DNA from: Methylobacterium organophilum
Lineage (GTDB): Bacteria; Pseudomonadota; Alphaproteobacteria; Rhizobiales; Beijerinckiaceae
Direction: 5' to 3'
DNA length: 64,000 bases
Assembly: GCF_022179465.1 (NCBI RefSeq)
Contig: NZ_BPQV01000008.1
Coordinates: 62,001 to 126,000 of the forward strand
Position 1 is the first letter of the stretch, and every line of letters starts with the position of its first letter. The position numbers and the translations under genes were made by a program. The notes beneath the pieces are model-generated. The model ran no database searches. It was given only the letters and a program-made list of their open reading frames with translations, and was not told where the DNA came from. Of the stretch, positions 7,724 through 17,749 are shown one piece after another.

Positions 7724-8409
7724 CTGCGCTTGCGATGAAGACCCCCGCCGACTCCCTCGCCAAGGGCACCCCCGCCGAGACCGTGCTCGTGATCGACGAT
7801 CATCCGATCGTCCTCCAGGGCTGCCGCCGCGTGCTGGAGGATGCCGGCATCGAGAGCGTGGCCGAGGCGACCGGCACGGTCGCCGGCTACCGCCTGTTCC
7901 ACCGCCTGCGCCCGAAGGTCGTGATCTGCGACCTCACCTTCCAGGGCAGCGGATTGGCCGGCCTCGCCCTGATCCGCCGCATGCGCGCCGTGGAGCCGGG
8001 CACGCGGGTGCTCGTGTTCTCGATGCACAACGACCCGGTCATCGTCTCGCGCGCCCTCGAAGCCGGGGCGCTCGGCTACGTGCTCAAGGACCACGCCTCC
8101 AACGAGCTGTTCCAGGCCTTCGAGCAGGTGCGCAAGGGCGAGGTCTTCCTCGACCGCCGGCTCGCCACCGAGGTGGCGATGCTGCGGGCCGACCCGCGCC
8201 GCACCCCCGAATCCCAGCTCACCCCCCGCGAGCAGCAGATCCTGGCCCGCCTCGCCCAGGGCAAGTCCTACGGCGCGATCGCGGCCGACCTCTCGGTCAG
8301 CTACAAGACCGTCACCAATGCCTGCTCGCAGATGCGCCAGAAACTCGGCGTGCGCACCCTGGCCGAGCTGATCCACGTGGCCGTGACCCAGGCGCAGCGG
8401 CAGGGGTGA
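7720..8409 (+). CDS. NarL/LuxR-family response regulator
   Basis: A 229-residue cytoplasmic DNA-binding regulator, the partner of the overlapping sensor kinase. Its receiver domain (about residues 21-140) has the acidic pair in VIDDHP, phospho-acceptor Asp71 (VVICDLTFQG), Ser in VFSMHN at the Thr/Ser switch position, and Lys in YVLKDHA. The C-terminal LuxR-type helix-turn-helix (about 164-225) reads LTPREQQILARLAQGKSYGAIAADLSVSYKTVTNACSQMRQKLGVRTLAEL. Two differences from the usual NarL pattern stand out: YKTVTNACSQMRQKLG replaces the common KTVxxHxxxIxxKLG, so the recognition helix lacks the usual His. Confidence 0.93.
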   Translation: MTALAMKTPADSLAKGTPAETVLVIDDHPIVLQGCRRVLEDAGIESVAEATGTVAGYRLFHRLRPKVVICDLTFQGSGLAGLALIRRMRAVEPGTRVLVFSMHNDPVIVSRALEAGALGYVLKDHASNELFQAFEQVRKGEVFLDRRLATEVAMLRADPRRTPESQLTPREQQILARLAQGKSYGAIAADLSVSYKTVTNACSQMRQKLGVRTLAELIHVAVTQAQRQG

Positions 8410-8661
8410 GACGTCGCCTCCGGTTGCGTAGAGGGGGTCGAGCGCCTTTCCTTCCCCTCTGGGGAAGGTGGCCGCGAAGCGGACGGACGAGGCGGCACCG
8501 AAGTACCCGGCATCGAGCGCGGCGCGCGCCTCCACCGCGCTCCGCGCGGTCCCCCCTCGCCCAGAGGGCGAGGAGAGGCCCGCACGGTCTTCTGTTCATG
8601 CGGGTCGCGGAGGCGAAACCCTCATCCGGGACCGTGGGCACGGTCCCGGACTCTGCCGACC
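8410..8661. repeat. Convergent intergenic region with palindromic elements
   Basis: 252 bp between the response regulator and guaB, which converge. It contains CCTTCCCCTCTGGGGAAGG (8448-8466), a GC-rich segment CTCGCCCAGAGGGCGAG (about 8557-8573), and the perfect 12-bp inverted repeat TCCGGGACCGTG (8625-8636) / CACGGTCCCGGA (8639-8650) with a 2-bp loop. Their arrangement resembles the dispersed intergenic palindromes common in Rhizobiales. The last one probably acts as a terminator for one or both genes. No T-tract follows and no gene is present. Confidence 0.5.
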
Positions 8662-10229
<1,568 letters not shown>

Positions 10230-10385
10230 ACGCGACCTTCCCGCACGCAAAGGCGGCAAGCCCGCTGCACAGGGGGAAAACGACGGGTCAGCCCTGCATT
10301 CCCGGAAGGGAGGTGGGCGCGCTCATACCAGCCCGTCCCGCCCGGGCGCCCCGTTCCCGAATAAGAGCCGCCGGGCCGCGAAGGG

Positions 10386-11267
10386 CTACGGCAGGCCGCC
10401 GGCCGGGCCCTTGTCCGTCCATTCGGGCGGCAGGCCGATATAGTCGCCGATGATGCCGTCGACGCCCGGCGCCCGGCCGAAAGCCTCGCAGTCCGGGTCG
10501 AGGGGCGCCTCGCCGAGGGTGGTGATGCGGACGCGGTCGTAGCTCGGGATGCCGAGGGGCGCCTTGAACGGGTCGACGCCGTTGACGAGGTAGGAGCCGA
10601 AATCCTGGCCGAACTCGCCGGCGAGGTCGTAGGCGTCGCTGACCGCGGAGAAGCGGGCCTGGTTGGTGAAGGCGTTGGCCGCGCCGCCCCAGATCATGGC
10701 CGCGCGCTGGCGGTTGCGGGCGTCGAGCACCTCCGCCTCCACCGTGAGGCTGCCGAGGCCGATCGGCACCCGCGGCACCGGCACCTTGCCGATCGCGTCG
10801 GCGAAGCCGATGCCGACCTGCCCGGCGATGGTGATCGCCGCCGAGAGCCCGACCGTGGAGCCCGCCGCCGGCACGTTGGTGAGATCGACCCGCGAGATGG
10901 TCGAGCGCACGGTGAGGTCCGCCTTGCCGTGGCTGACCACGTCGTATTTCAGCGAGAGCTCGTAGCAGAGCGCCCGGTCGGCGGCATTGGCGACGAGCTT
11001 GCGCTCGGCCGGCGTCAGGCCCGGGCGGGAGACGGTCTCGGGGAAGGCGGTGGGGATGATGCGCACCGTGCGGGCGCGGGACACCACCGGATAGTCGATG
11101 AACAGCCTGGCCTCGGAGGCGACCTCGTCGCTCGCCACGAGGCGCGCGGCGCTCGACAGGCTGCGCCCGTCCGTCAGCACGACGTCGCCGCAGCCCGACA
11201 GGGCGAGCGCCAGGCCCACGGCCAGGCCCGCGGCGCGACAGAAGGAGCGGGTGTGTTCGAGCCGCAC
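10386..11267 (-). CDS. DUF3313-like outer-membrane lipoprotein
   Basis: A 293-residue predicted lipoprotein when read from the GTG at 11267: basic start (VRLEHTRSFCR), hydrophobic core (AAGLAVGLALA) and lipobox LSGC with the lipid-modified Cys about residue 25. The mature part contains a repeated beta-rich pattern (RTVRIIPTAFPETVSR, DLTVRSTISRVDLTNV, GSLTVEAEVLDARNRQRAAMIWG) typical of DUF3313 proteins, whose role is unknown. The reading frame stays open to an upstream ATG at 11360, but that start would bury the signal peptide behind 31 residues, so the GTG is favoured. The last residues (YIGLPPEWTDKGPAGG) suggest an exposed C-terminus. The family call comes from pattern similarity only. Confidence 0.65.
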   Translation of the reverse strand: MRLEHTRSFCRAAGLAVGLALALSGCGDVVLTDGRSLSSAARLVASDEVASEARLFIDYPVVSRARTVRIIPTAFPETVSRPGLTPAERKLVANAADRALCYELSLKYDVVSHGKADLTVRSTISRVDLTNVPAAGSTVGLSAAITIAGQVGIGFADAIGKVPVPRVPIGLGSLTVEAEVLDARNRQRAAMIWGGAANAFTNQARFSAVSDAYDLAGEFGQDFGSYLVNGVDPFKAPLGIPSYDRVRITTLGEAPLDPDCEAFGRAPGVDGIIGDYIGLPPEWTDKGPAGGLP

Positions 11268-11565
11268 GGACAGCCTGTCTCTTTCGCGGGATTTTTTCAG
11301 GGCCGGCGCGGGGGCACCGGCTCCGGGCGGCGCCTCGCCGGAGCCAGGCCCCTCGATCACGCCATCGTGAGCTTAACCACAAGCCCGTGATCCGCGGAAG
11401 CGGCAGCGCAGGGCAGCGTGAACCATCGGTTTGCGCATGTGACTGATCCGCCACGAAAAACCGGCTACGTCCGAAACGCGTCTTTCATCCCGCGAGACTT
11501 TCACGCAGCCGCCGGGGGGCGTACGGGCTTGCAACCCACGGGCCTCGAACGGCCTTTCGCTCCCG

Positions 11566-13038
11566 ATGCGTCCCGCCCAGATCGTCCCCCTCGTCGTCGC
11601 CACCGCGCTCTTCATGGAGAACACCGATTCCACGGTGATCGCCACGGCGCTGCCGGCCATCGCCAAGAGCCTCGGCGAGGACCCGATCGCCCTGAAGCTG
11701 GCGCTCACCGCCTATCTCGTGAGCCTCGCGATCTTCATCCCCGTCTCCGGCTGGGCGGCCGACCGCTGGGGGGCGCGCAACGTGTTCCGCGCGGCGCTCT
11801 GCGTGTTCATGGCGGGCTCCCTCGCCTGCGCGGGGGCCGGGTCCCTGGCCGGCTTCGTGGGCGCGCGCTTCCTGCAGGGGATCGGCGGGGCGATGATGGT
11901 GCCGGTCGGGCGCCTGGTGATCCTGCGCAGCGTGCCGAAATCCGAGCTCGTCGGGGCGCTGGCCTACCTGACCATCCCCGCCCTGATCGGGCCGATCATC
12001 GGCCCGCCGCTCGGGGGCTTCATCACCACCTATTTCGACTGGCGCTGGATCTTCTTCATCAACATCCCGATCGGGCTCGCCGGCCTCCTGCTCGCGACCC
12101 TGTTTTTCGAGGACCTGCGCGAGGACGAGCGCCCGCCCCTCGACGGCCTGGGCTTCCTGCTCTCCGGGGCGGGGCTCGCGAGCCTGATGCTCGGGCTCGC
12201 CTCGACCGGGCGGCATCTCCTGCCGGATTGGGTGTCCTGGGCCTGCATCGCCGCCGGCGCGGGGCTGATCGGGCTCTACCTGCGCCATTCCCGGCGGGTG
12301 GCGCATCCGGTGATCCGGCTCGACCTCCTGCGCCACGCCACCTTCCGGGCGGCGGTGACCGGCGGCTCGCTGTTCCGTATCGGCACGGGGGCGATCCCCT
12401 TCCTGCTGCCGCTGATGCTGCAGATCGGCTTCGGGCTCGATCCCCTGCGCTCCGGCCTGATCACCTTCGCCGCGGCCGCCGGCGCCATGCTGATCAAGAT
12501 CGTCGGCCCCCGCATCCTGCGGGCCTACGGCTTCCGCCGGGTGATGGTGGCCAACGCCCTGATCGCCTCGGCCTTCCTCGCCGCCAACGGGCTGTTCACG
12601 GCGCAGACGCCGCACGGGATCATCGTGGCGGTGCTGCTCGTCGGCGGCTGCGTGCGCTCGCTGCAATTCACCTGCGTGAACGCCATCGCCTATGCCGACC
12701 TGGAGCAGAGGGAGATGAGCGCGGCGACCAGCCTCGCCAGCGTGGCGCAGCAGATCTCCTTGAGCCTCGGCGTGACCCTCGGCGCCCTGGCGCTGGAGGG
12801 CACGGCGGCCTGGCACGGCCATGCCGGCCTCACGGCGGACGACTTCCCCCTCGCCTTTCTCGCGGTGGCGCTGATCTCGGCGGGCTCGTTCTTCGTGTTC
12901 CGCAGCCTCGCGCCGGAAGCGGGCGACGAGGTCTCCGGTCACAGGATCGCGGTGGTGCGCCCCGCCGACGGCGCGCCCGCGACCCTGGCCCCGCTCACGC
13001 CGCCGCCCGGGCCGGAGCGCGGCCGGGGGCACGCTTAG
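11566..13038 (+). CDS. MFS multidrug-type transporter (DHA2/EmrB-like)
   Basis: A 490-residue inner-membrane permease with about 14 hydrophobic helices, the DHA2 (drug:H+ antiporter-2) layout. The acidic residues near TM1 (ALFMENTDSTVIATALPAIAKSLG) and the loop GWAADRWGARNVFRAA after TM2 match the MFS DRxGRR motif region. GGFITTYFDWRWIFFINIPIG is the conserved TM5-TM6 turn of EmrB-type exporters. The last ~55 residues are cytoplasmic and proline-rich. The final 44 bp overlap the 3' end of the convergent DoxX gene. No EmrA-like partner is adjacent, so it probably works alone. The substrate is unknown. Confidence 0.88.
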   Translation: MRPAQIVPLVVATALFMENTDSTVIATALPAIAKSLGEDPIALKLALTAYLVSLAIFIPVSGWAADRWGARNVFRAALCVFMAGSLACAGAGSLAGFVGARFLQGIGGAMMVPVGRLVILRSVPKSELVGALAYLTIPALIGPIIGPPLGGFITTYFDWRWIFFINIPIGLAGLLLATLFFEDLREDERPPLDGLGFLLSGAGLASLMLGLASTGRHLLPDWVSWACIAAGAGLIGLYLRHSRRVAHPVIRLDLLRHATFRAAVTGGSLFRIGTGAIPFLLPLMLQIGFGLDPLRSGLITFAAAAGAMLIKIVGPRILRAYGFRRVMVANALIASAFLAANGLFTAQTPHGIIVAVLLVGGCVRSLQFTCVNAIAYADLEQREMSAATSLASVAQQISLSLGVTLGALALEGTAAWHGHAGLTADDFPLAFLAVALISAGSFFVFRSLAPEAGDEVSGHRIAVVRPADGAPATLAPLTPPPGPERGRGHA

Positions 13039-13510
13039 CCCCGCCCGCCTTGGCGCCGGAGCGCGGGGCCGCCTTGGCCGGGGCGCGGGCCGGCGCGGAT
13101 CCGCCGCGGCGCAGGCCCTGCCAGCTCCAGGCGCCGGGGCCGGTCATCGCATACATCAGGAAGGCGCCGGCGAGCCCGAGATCGGCGAGCAGGAAGCTGC
13201 GCTCCACCACGGCGCTGCCGCCGGCATAGAGCCAGAACGGGTGCAGCAGCCCCGCCATCGCCGCCACGAAGCCGGCCATGGCGAAGCCGGTGATCCGCGG
13301 CATCACCCCGAGGACGACCGCGAGCGGGCCGAACACCTGGACGACCACCGCCGCGGTGGCGACGGCGTTGGGCGCGGGCATGCCGGCACTGGCCAGGGTG
13401 AGCGCGAAGCCCGAGACGTTGAGCGCCCGGGCGATCCCCGTCGGCAGCAGGGCCGCCGCCATCAGCAGCCGCGAGGCGAGGAGCACGCCGTTCTGGGCAC
13501 GACCGGTCAC
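12995..13510 (-). CDS. DoxX-family membrane protein with basic Ala-rich tail
   Basis: A 171-residue inner-membrane protein. Four hydrophobic helices fill residues 8-130 (LLASRLLMAAALLPTGIARAL; AVVVQVFGPLAVVLGVM; FAMAGFVAAMAGLLHPFWLYAGG; SFLLADLGLAGAFLMYAMTG), the DoxX layout. DoxX relatives act with thiosulfate:quinone oxidoreductase or in redox stress, but most are uncharacterised. The last ~35 residues are a Lys/Arg/Pro/Ala tail (APAKAAPRSGAKAGGAKRAPGRAP). The end of this tail is encoded antisense to the end of the MFS gene: the two coding regions share 12995-13038. Confidence 0.82.
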   Translation of the reverse strand: MTGRAQNGVLLASRLLMAAALLPTGIARALNVSGFALTLASAGMPAPNAVATAAVVVQVFGPLAVVLGVMPRITGFAMAGFVAAMAGLLHPFWLYAGGSAVVERSFLLADLGLAGAFLMYAMTGPGAWSWQGLRRGGSAPARAPAKAAPRSGAKAGGAKRAPGRAPARAAA

Positions 13511-13589
13511 GAGGGCAACTCCGCGCAGGATGAGGCGGATGTCAGGCTTGCGCGCAGGCGTTGAAGGAGCGGTTAAGCCTTCCGCGTCC

Positions 13590-14894
13590 TCAACCGGAAA
13601 CGCCCGCCCGAAACAGTTTCCCGCGCTCCGTCCACAGCACGACGAGGAAGGCCGCGCCGCCGAGCACGGCGTAGCCGAGGCCGACCGGCATCACCGTGCC
13701 GTCGAAGGTCTGGCCGATGATCGCGCCGCCCGCCGCCCCGAGCAGGGTCGTGTAGAAGCCGAGGAAGGAGGAGGCGGTGCCCGCCACCGCCCCGAGGGGC
13801 TGCAGCGCCAGGGCGTTGAAGTTCGGCATGGCGAAGCTGATCATGAACTGGTTGGCGCAGAGCACCGCCATGAACAGCCACAGGGGCGGGTGGCCATGAT
13901 AGACGAGCCCGATGCCGACCTGCACCAGGGCGACCGCGGTGAAGGCGATGACGCCGGCATGGGACAGGGTGCGCATGCCGAGCCGCTGCACCACCCGGGC
14001 ATTGACGAGGGTGGCCGCGCCCATGGCGCCCGCCACCGCCGCGAAGGCGAGCGGGAACAGCCCGCCGAGATGATAGAGCCCGGAATCGAAGACCTGCTCG
14101 GCCGAGCCGACATAGCCCATGATGCAGCCGGTGAGCAGGCCGAGCGCCGTGGCGTAGCCCACGGCAACGCGGGTGCGCAGGGTGATCTTCACCGCCTCCC
14201 AGGTCGCCTTCAGCGAGAGCGGCCGCCTGTATTCGGGATGCAGGGTCTCCGGCATGCGTGTCGTGAACCAGACGACGAGCAGACCCGAGAGCGCCAGCAT
14301 CGACACGAAGACCCAGTGCCAGGAGCCGAGGAGCAGCATGGTCGAGCCGATCGCCGGGGCGATCATCGGCACGATCAGGAACACCATCATGATGAGCGAC
14401 ATCACGCTCGCCATCTGCCGGCCGGCGAAGCGGTCGCGCACGATGGCGGTGGAGAGCACCCGTCCCCCGGCGGCGCCCACGCCCTGCACCACCCGCGCCG
14501 CGAGCAGCCAGCCATAGGTCGGCGCCACCATCGCCGCGAGGCAGGCGACGACGTAGATCGCGAGGCTCGCGAGCAGCACGCGCCGCCGCCCCAGGGCGTC
14601 CGAGACCGGGCCGTAGACGATCTGCCCCACCGCGAAGCCGATCATGTAGACATAGACGAGGAGTTGCAGGTGGTTGGGATCGGCCACGCCGAAGCGCTCG
14701 CGGATCGCCGGGAAGGCCGGCAGCAGGTTGTCGATCGACATGGCGGTGACCGCCATCATCAGGGCGACGATGGCGACGAACTCGCCGAAGCGGGGCCCGT
14801 CCCAGGGCGGCGCCCCGGCCGGATCCCCGGGGGAGACCGGGTTGCCGGGGGGAAGGACGGGACGGCCGGGCGCGGGCCGGAAGGGTGCGGTCAC
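13590..14894 (-). CDS. MFS drug-resistance transporter, Bcr/CflA family
   Basis: A 434-residue inner-membrane exporter with 12 predicted helices. MTAMSIDNLLPAFPAIRERFGV after TM1 and IVYGPVSDALGRRRVLLASL are the typical Bcr/CflA motifs (the latter is motif A, GxxxDxxGRR). ARVVQGVGAAGGRVLSTAIVRDRF is the conserved TM4 region. The frame is open from an ATG at 14963, but that codon lies inside a perfect 11-bp hairpin (14957-14980) that looks like the terminator of the preceding gene. The GTG at 14894 is therefore the more likely start. The substrate is unknown; homologues export bicyclomycin, sulfonamides or chloramphenicol. Confidence 0.87.
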   Translation of the reverse strand: MTAPFRPAPGRPVLPPGNPVSPGDPAGAPPWDGPRFGEFVAIVALMMAVTAMSIDNLLPAFPAIRERFGVADPNHLQLLVYVYMIGFAVGQIVYGPVSDALGRRRVLLASLAIYVVACLAAMVAPTYGWLLAARVVQGVGAAGGRVLSTAIVRDRFAGRQMASVMSLIMMVFLIVPMIAPAIGSTMLLLGSWHWVFVSMLALSGLLVVWFTTRMPETLHPEYRRPLSLKATWEAVKITLRTRVAVGYATALGLLTGCIMGYVGSAEQVFDSGLYHLGGLFPLAFAAVAGAMGAATLVNARVVQRLGMRTLSHAGVIAFTAVALVQVGIGLVYHGHPPLWLFMAVLCANQFMISFAMPNFNALALQPLGAVAGTASSFLGFYTTLLGAAGGAIIGQTFDGTVMPVGLGYAVLGGAAFLVVLWTERGKLFRAGVSG

Positions 14895-14956
14895 GGGCGG
14901 TGCTTTCGCGGCGAACGAGGCCGGTTCGGACGGAAACGGGGGGCGGAACGAAGAGA

Positions 14957-15023
14957 GCCGCATCCGGCCCCGGATGCGGCGTCACGATGGGAGAACGTCC
15001 TTCTCCCGGAAACGCCCGGGAGA
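14957..15023 (-). terminator. Two tandem hairpins after the 15035-15616 gene
   Basis: Reading leftward, TCTCCCGG (15002-15009) pairs with CCGGGAGA (15016-15023). GCCGCATCCGG (14957-14967) then pairs perfectly with CCGGATGCGGC (14970-14980). On the minus strand the second hairpin is followed by TCTCTTCGTTCC, a modest T-rich tail. This explains termination between the secreted-protein gene and the MFS gene, and argues against the ATG at 14963. Confidence 0.6.
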
Positions 15024-15034
15024 GAAGCGCGGCG

Positions 15035-15616
15035 TTATTCCTGGCCCTGCCCCTCGCCCATCACGGCGGCGAGCGTGTCGTAGTTCCTCGTGACCAGGGC
15101 GATGTTGCCCTCCGAGGGCTGGGAGGGCTCGCCCTGGGCGAGCGCCTGCCTCAGTTCCTTGAGCGCCGCGGCCTTGTCCTTGGCGGGCATGGCCTTGTCG
15201 GCCTCGACGGCCGCGATCTGCTTCCTGAGGAGCGGCGCCACGCCGACATAGGCCTTCGTCTCCGGATCGACCCCGTCGAGCACCGCCTCGACGCTGTCGG
15301 CCGCCCCCTGGAAATCGTCGAGGCCGGCAAAGCCGTTCTTCTTCACGATGGCCTCGACCGCGGCCTTGGCCTTGGGATCGGGCTTCTCGCCGTCGCCGGC
15401 GGAGGAGACCTTGGCGAGCTCGCCCTGCGCGGCGACGATCCCGTCGATCTGCGCCTGGGTCAGCGCGACCTCCTTGGGCGGCGCGGGGGCCTTGGCCGGC
15501 GCCGCCGCGGCCCTGGATTGGGCCCAGGCCGCCGAGCCCGCGAGAAGCGCGGAGGCGGGGGCGAGGCTCCCGGCCGCGAGGGCGGCAGCGAGCAGGATGC
15601 GCGCGGTGGTCGTCAT
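15035..15616 (-). CDS. Secreted helical protein of unknown function
   Basis: A 193-residue exported protein. Residues 1-33 form a long Sec signal (TTTARILLAAALAAGSLAPASALLAGSAAWAQS). After a short Ala/Pro linker the mature part is mostly Ala/Lys/Glu/Asp helices with no cysteine: VALTQAQIDGIVAAQGELAKV, DPKAKAAVEAIVKKNGFAGLDDFQGAADSVEAVLDGVDPETKAYVG, and a charged Lys/Ala stretch before a Gln-rich end. The pattern of short amphipathic helices recalls small periplasmic proteins of Rhizobiales, but I do not recognise the family. ATG start at 15616; a long open frame continues upstream without coding character. It diverges from the hydrolase gene at 15824. Confidence 0.72.
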   Translation of the reverse strand: MTTTARILLAAALAAGSLAPASALLAGSAAWAQSRAAAAPAKAPAPPKEVALTQAQIDGIVAAQGELAKVSSAGDGEKPDPKAKAAVEAIVKKNGFAGLDDFQGAADSVEAVLDGVDPETKAYVGVAPLLRKQIAAVEADKAMPAKDKAAALKELRQALAQGEPSQPSEGNIALVTRNYDTLAAVMGEGQGQE

Positions 15617-15823
15617 GGATCTGCCTCTGCTGTCGGTTCCACGTGCAGGAGGCTGGCGGGCGCTCCGAAGGACACCGCACCGACCAGCCAGGGTTGCGTG
15701 CCACCCGCTCGGGGCGAAACCGTGATCCGGACCGGGATGGCGGGCGCCCCCTTGCCGGCACCGTGCCGAAGCGCACATCCCGTCTCGGGGCGCCTCGGAC
15801 GAAGACCGGAGGATCGGAGGCCC

Positions 15824-17518
15824 GTGACCCATGCCCCCTGCCTGCTCCGCCTGGCCCTGTCCCTCCTCCTGCCGGCGCTGCCGATGACGGCGCGGGCCGC
15901 GGGAGACGACACCGCCCCCGAGACCCGGGCGGCGGCCTTGGTCGAGCCCTACCGGGAGGCGGGGCTGATGTCGGGCGTGGTCCTGGTGGCGCGGGACGGC
16001 AAACCGCTGTTCCGGCAGGCCTATGGGCTCGCCGACCGGGAATGGGGCATCGCCAACACCCCCGACACGCATTTCCGCATCGGCTCGCTCACCAAGCAAT
16101 TCACCGCCGCCGCCATCCTGCTCCTCGCGGAGGCCGGCCAACTCACCCTCGACGATCCCGTGGCGCGCTTCCTGCCCGATCTGCCTCCGGCCTGGGCCCA
16201 GGTGCGGCTGCGCCACCTGCTCGGGCACACATCGGGCATCGTCAACTACACGGCCATGCCGGACTACCTCGCCACCACGGCGCGGCTGGAGCCGCCGCCG
16301 CGGGCGATCCTCGCCAGCGTGGCGAAGGAGGCCCTGCTCTTCGCGCCGGGTACGCGGGTCGAGTACAGCAACACCAATTACCTGCTGCTCGGCCTGGTGA
16401 TCGAGGCCGCCTCCGGCGCGCCCTATCCCCGCTACCTCGCCGAGCATGTCCTGGCGCCGGCCGGGCTCACGCAGACCGGCTACGACGACCTCTCCGCCGT
16501 GCTGCCCCGGCGCGCCCGGGGCTACCGCTTCTGGCACGGGCAATGGCGCAACGCCCCGCCGCTTCCCGTGGGCGCGGCCTATGCGGCGGGCGGCCTCTAT
16601 TCCACCGTGGACGACCTGCTCGCCTGGGACGAGGCCCTGTTCGGCGGGCGGGTGATCTCCCAAACCTCGCTTGCCGCCATGGGCGAGGATGGCGGCCGGG
16701 GCTACGGCTTCGGCTGGTATATCGGCACGGCGCATGGCCAGCGGCTCTGGTCCCATGCCGGCATGGTCTCGGGCTTCCTCGCCCAGACCGACTACTACCC
16801 GGAAGCGCGGCTCGCGGTGATCGTGCTCGCCAACAACGAGAACGCCCCGGCCCAGACCCTCGCCCGGGCGCTCGCCGCTCCGTTCCTCGGGCTGGCGGAC
16901 GCGCCCGAGCCCCTCGCCCTCGAAGACCTGATCCTCGACCGCTATGCCGGCACCTACCGGCTCGGGCCGCGCTTCTTCCTGACCCTGACCCGCGGCGCGC
17001 GCGGCCTCCTCGTCCAGGCGACGGGCCAGCCGGCCTTCCCCTTCCTGCCGGAGAGCGACCGCACCTTCGCCTGCACCGCCCTCGGCGCCCGCATCACCAT
17101 GGACACCGAGCCCGACGGGCGGCCCAACGGGCTGGTGTGGCACCAGCACGGCCAGGACCAGATCGCGATCCGGGTCGAGCCGCAGGAGGCGGAGGCGGCC
17201 CTGGCGCCGCCGCGGGAGGTCCCGGTCGATCCCGCCCGGCTCGCCGCCCATCTCGGCCGCTACGACCTCGCCGGGCAGCGCCTCACGGTGACGCAGGAGG
17301 GCGGGCGCTTGCAAATCCAGCTCGCGGGGCAGCCGCGCTTCCCGCTTTATCCGGAGGGCGCGGAGGCCTTCTTCCTCAAGGAGGTCGATGCGCGGATCCG
17401 CTTCGAGGTCGATGCCGTCGGCCGGACCACGGGGCTGAGTCTCACCCAGAACGGGCGCGTCACGCCGGCCCGGCGCCTCGAGGAAAGCGCCCCGCCGGAG
17501 CCCGGCCGCGGCCATTGA
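15824..17518 (+). CDS. Secreted beta-lactamase-family serine hydrolase with two C-terminal repeats
   Basis: A 564-residue exported enzyme of the class C beta-lactamase / DD-peptidase fold (clan S12). It has a signal peptide (to about ARAAG, residue 27). The catalytic SxxK is Ser88-Leu-Thr-Lys91 (FRIGSLTKQFT), the YxN motif is in VEYSNTNYLLLG, and the third motif is HAGMVSGF. After the catalytic domain come two similar beta modules, one starting YAGTYRLGPRFFLTLTRG and one starting LGRYDLAGQRLTVTQEG; both then run through a QPxFPxxPE stretch. These resemble tandem DUF3471-type lipocalin-like repeats. The GTG at 15824 was chosen because ATCGGAGG lies 4 bp upstream and the signal peptide begins there. 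Substrate unknown: esterase, D-aminopeptidase or peptidoglycan enzyme are all possible. Confidence 0.87.
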   Translation: MTHAPCLLRLALSLLLPALPMTARAAGDDTAPETRAAALVEPYREAGLMSGVVLVARDGKPLFRQAYGLADREWGIANTPDTHFRIGSLTKQFTAAAILLLAEAGQLTLDDPVARFLPDLPPAWAQVRLRHLLGHTSGIVNYTAMPDYLATTARLEPPPRAILASVAKEALLFAPGTRVEYSNTNYLLLGLVIEAASGAPYPRYLAEHVLAPAGLTQTGYDDLSAVLPRRARGYRFWHGQWRNAPPLPVGAAYAAGGLYSTVDDLLAWDEALFGGRVISQTSLAAMGEDGGRGYGFGWYIGTAHGQRLWSHAGMVSGFLAQTDYYPEARLAVIVLANNENAPAQTLARALAAPFLGLADAPEPLALEDLILDRYAGTYRLGPRFFLTLTRGARGLLVQATGQPAFPFLPESDRTFACTALGARITMDTEPDGRPNGLVWHQHGQDQIAIRVEPQEAEAALAPPREVPVDPARLAAHLGRYDLAGQRLTVTQEGGRLQIQLAGQPRFPLYPEGAEAFFLKEVDARIRFEVDAVGRTTGLSLTQNGRVTPARRLEESAPPEPGRGH

Positions 17519-17749
17519 CCGCCCGGGCTCGCCAGTCGCGATCATCAGGAGTAGACATCGCCACCGCAGGTGGAGACCTGACCTTGGAACCTTTCCGATC
17601 TTACAAGGAAATCATCAGATCTTCCCGCGACTTGCCGCGCTGCAAAACCGATTTGGCCTAAAGTCCACCTTGATCTGGCCCCTCGATCGGCCTCCTCTCC
17701 CGCGGAAAGCCGTCCACCGGCCATTCAAGAACGCCATGGAGGAAACGCG
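17519..17749. other. Upstream region of the aldehyde dehydrogenase gene
   Basis: 231 bp with no gene. The part from 17590 to 17670 is AT-richer than the flanks and probably holds the aldehyde dehydrogenase promoter. No TGGCAC-N5-TTGC sigma54 site was found, although many related acetaldehyde dehydrogenase genes are sigma54-controlled. Confidence 0.4.

Noticed and set aside
17519-17749. Sigma54 promoter for the aldehyde dehydrogenase
   Set aside because: Several TGG/TTG pieces are present, but none has the GG-N10-GC spacing.
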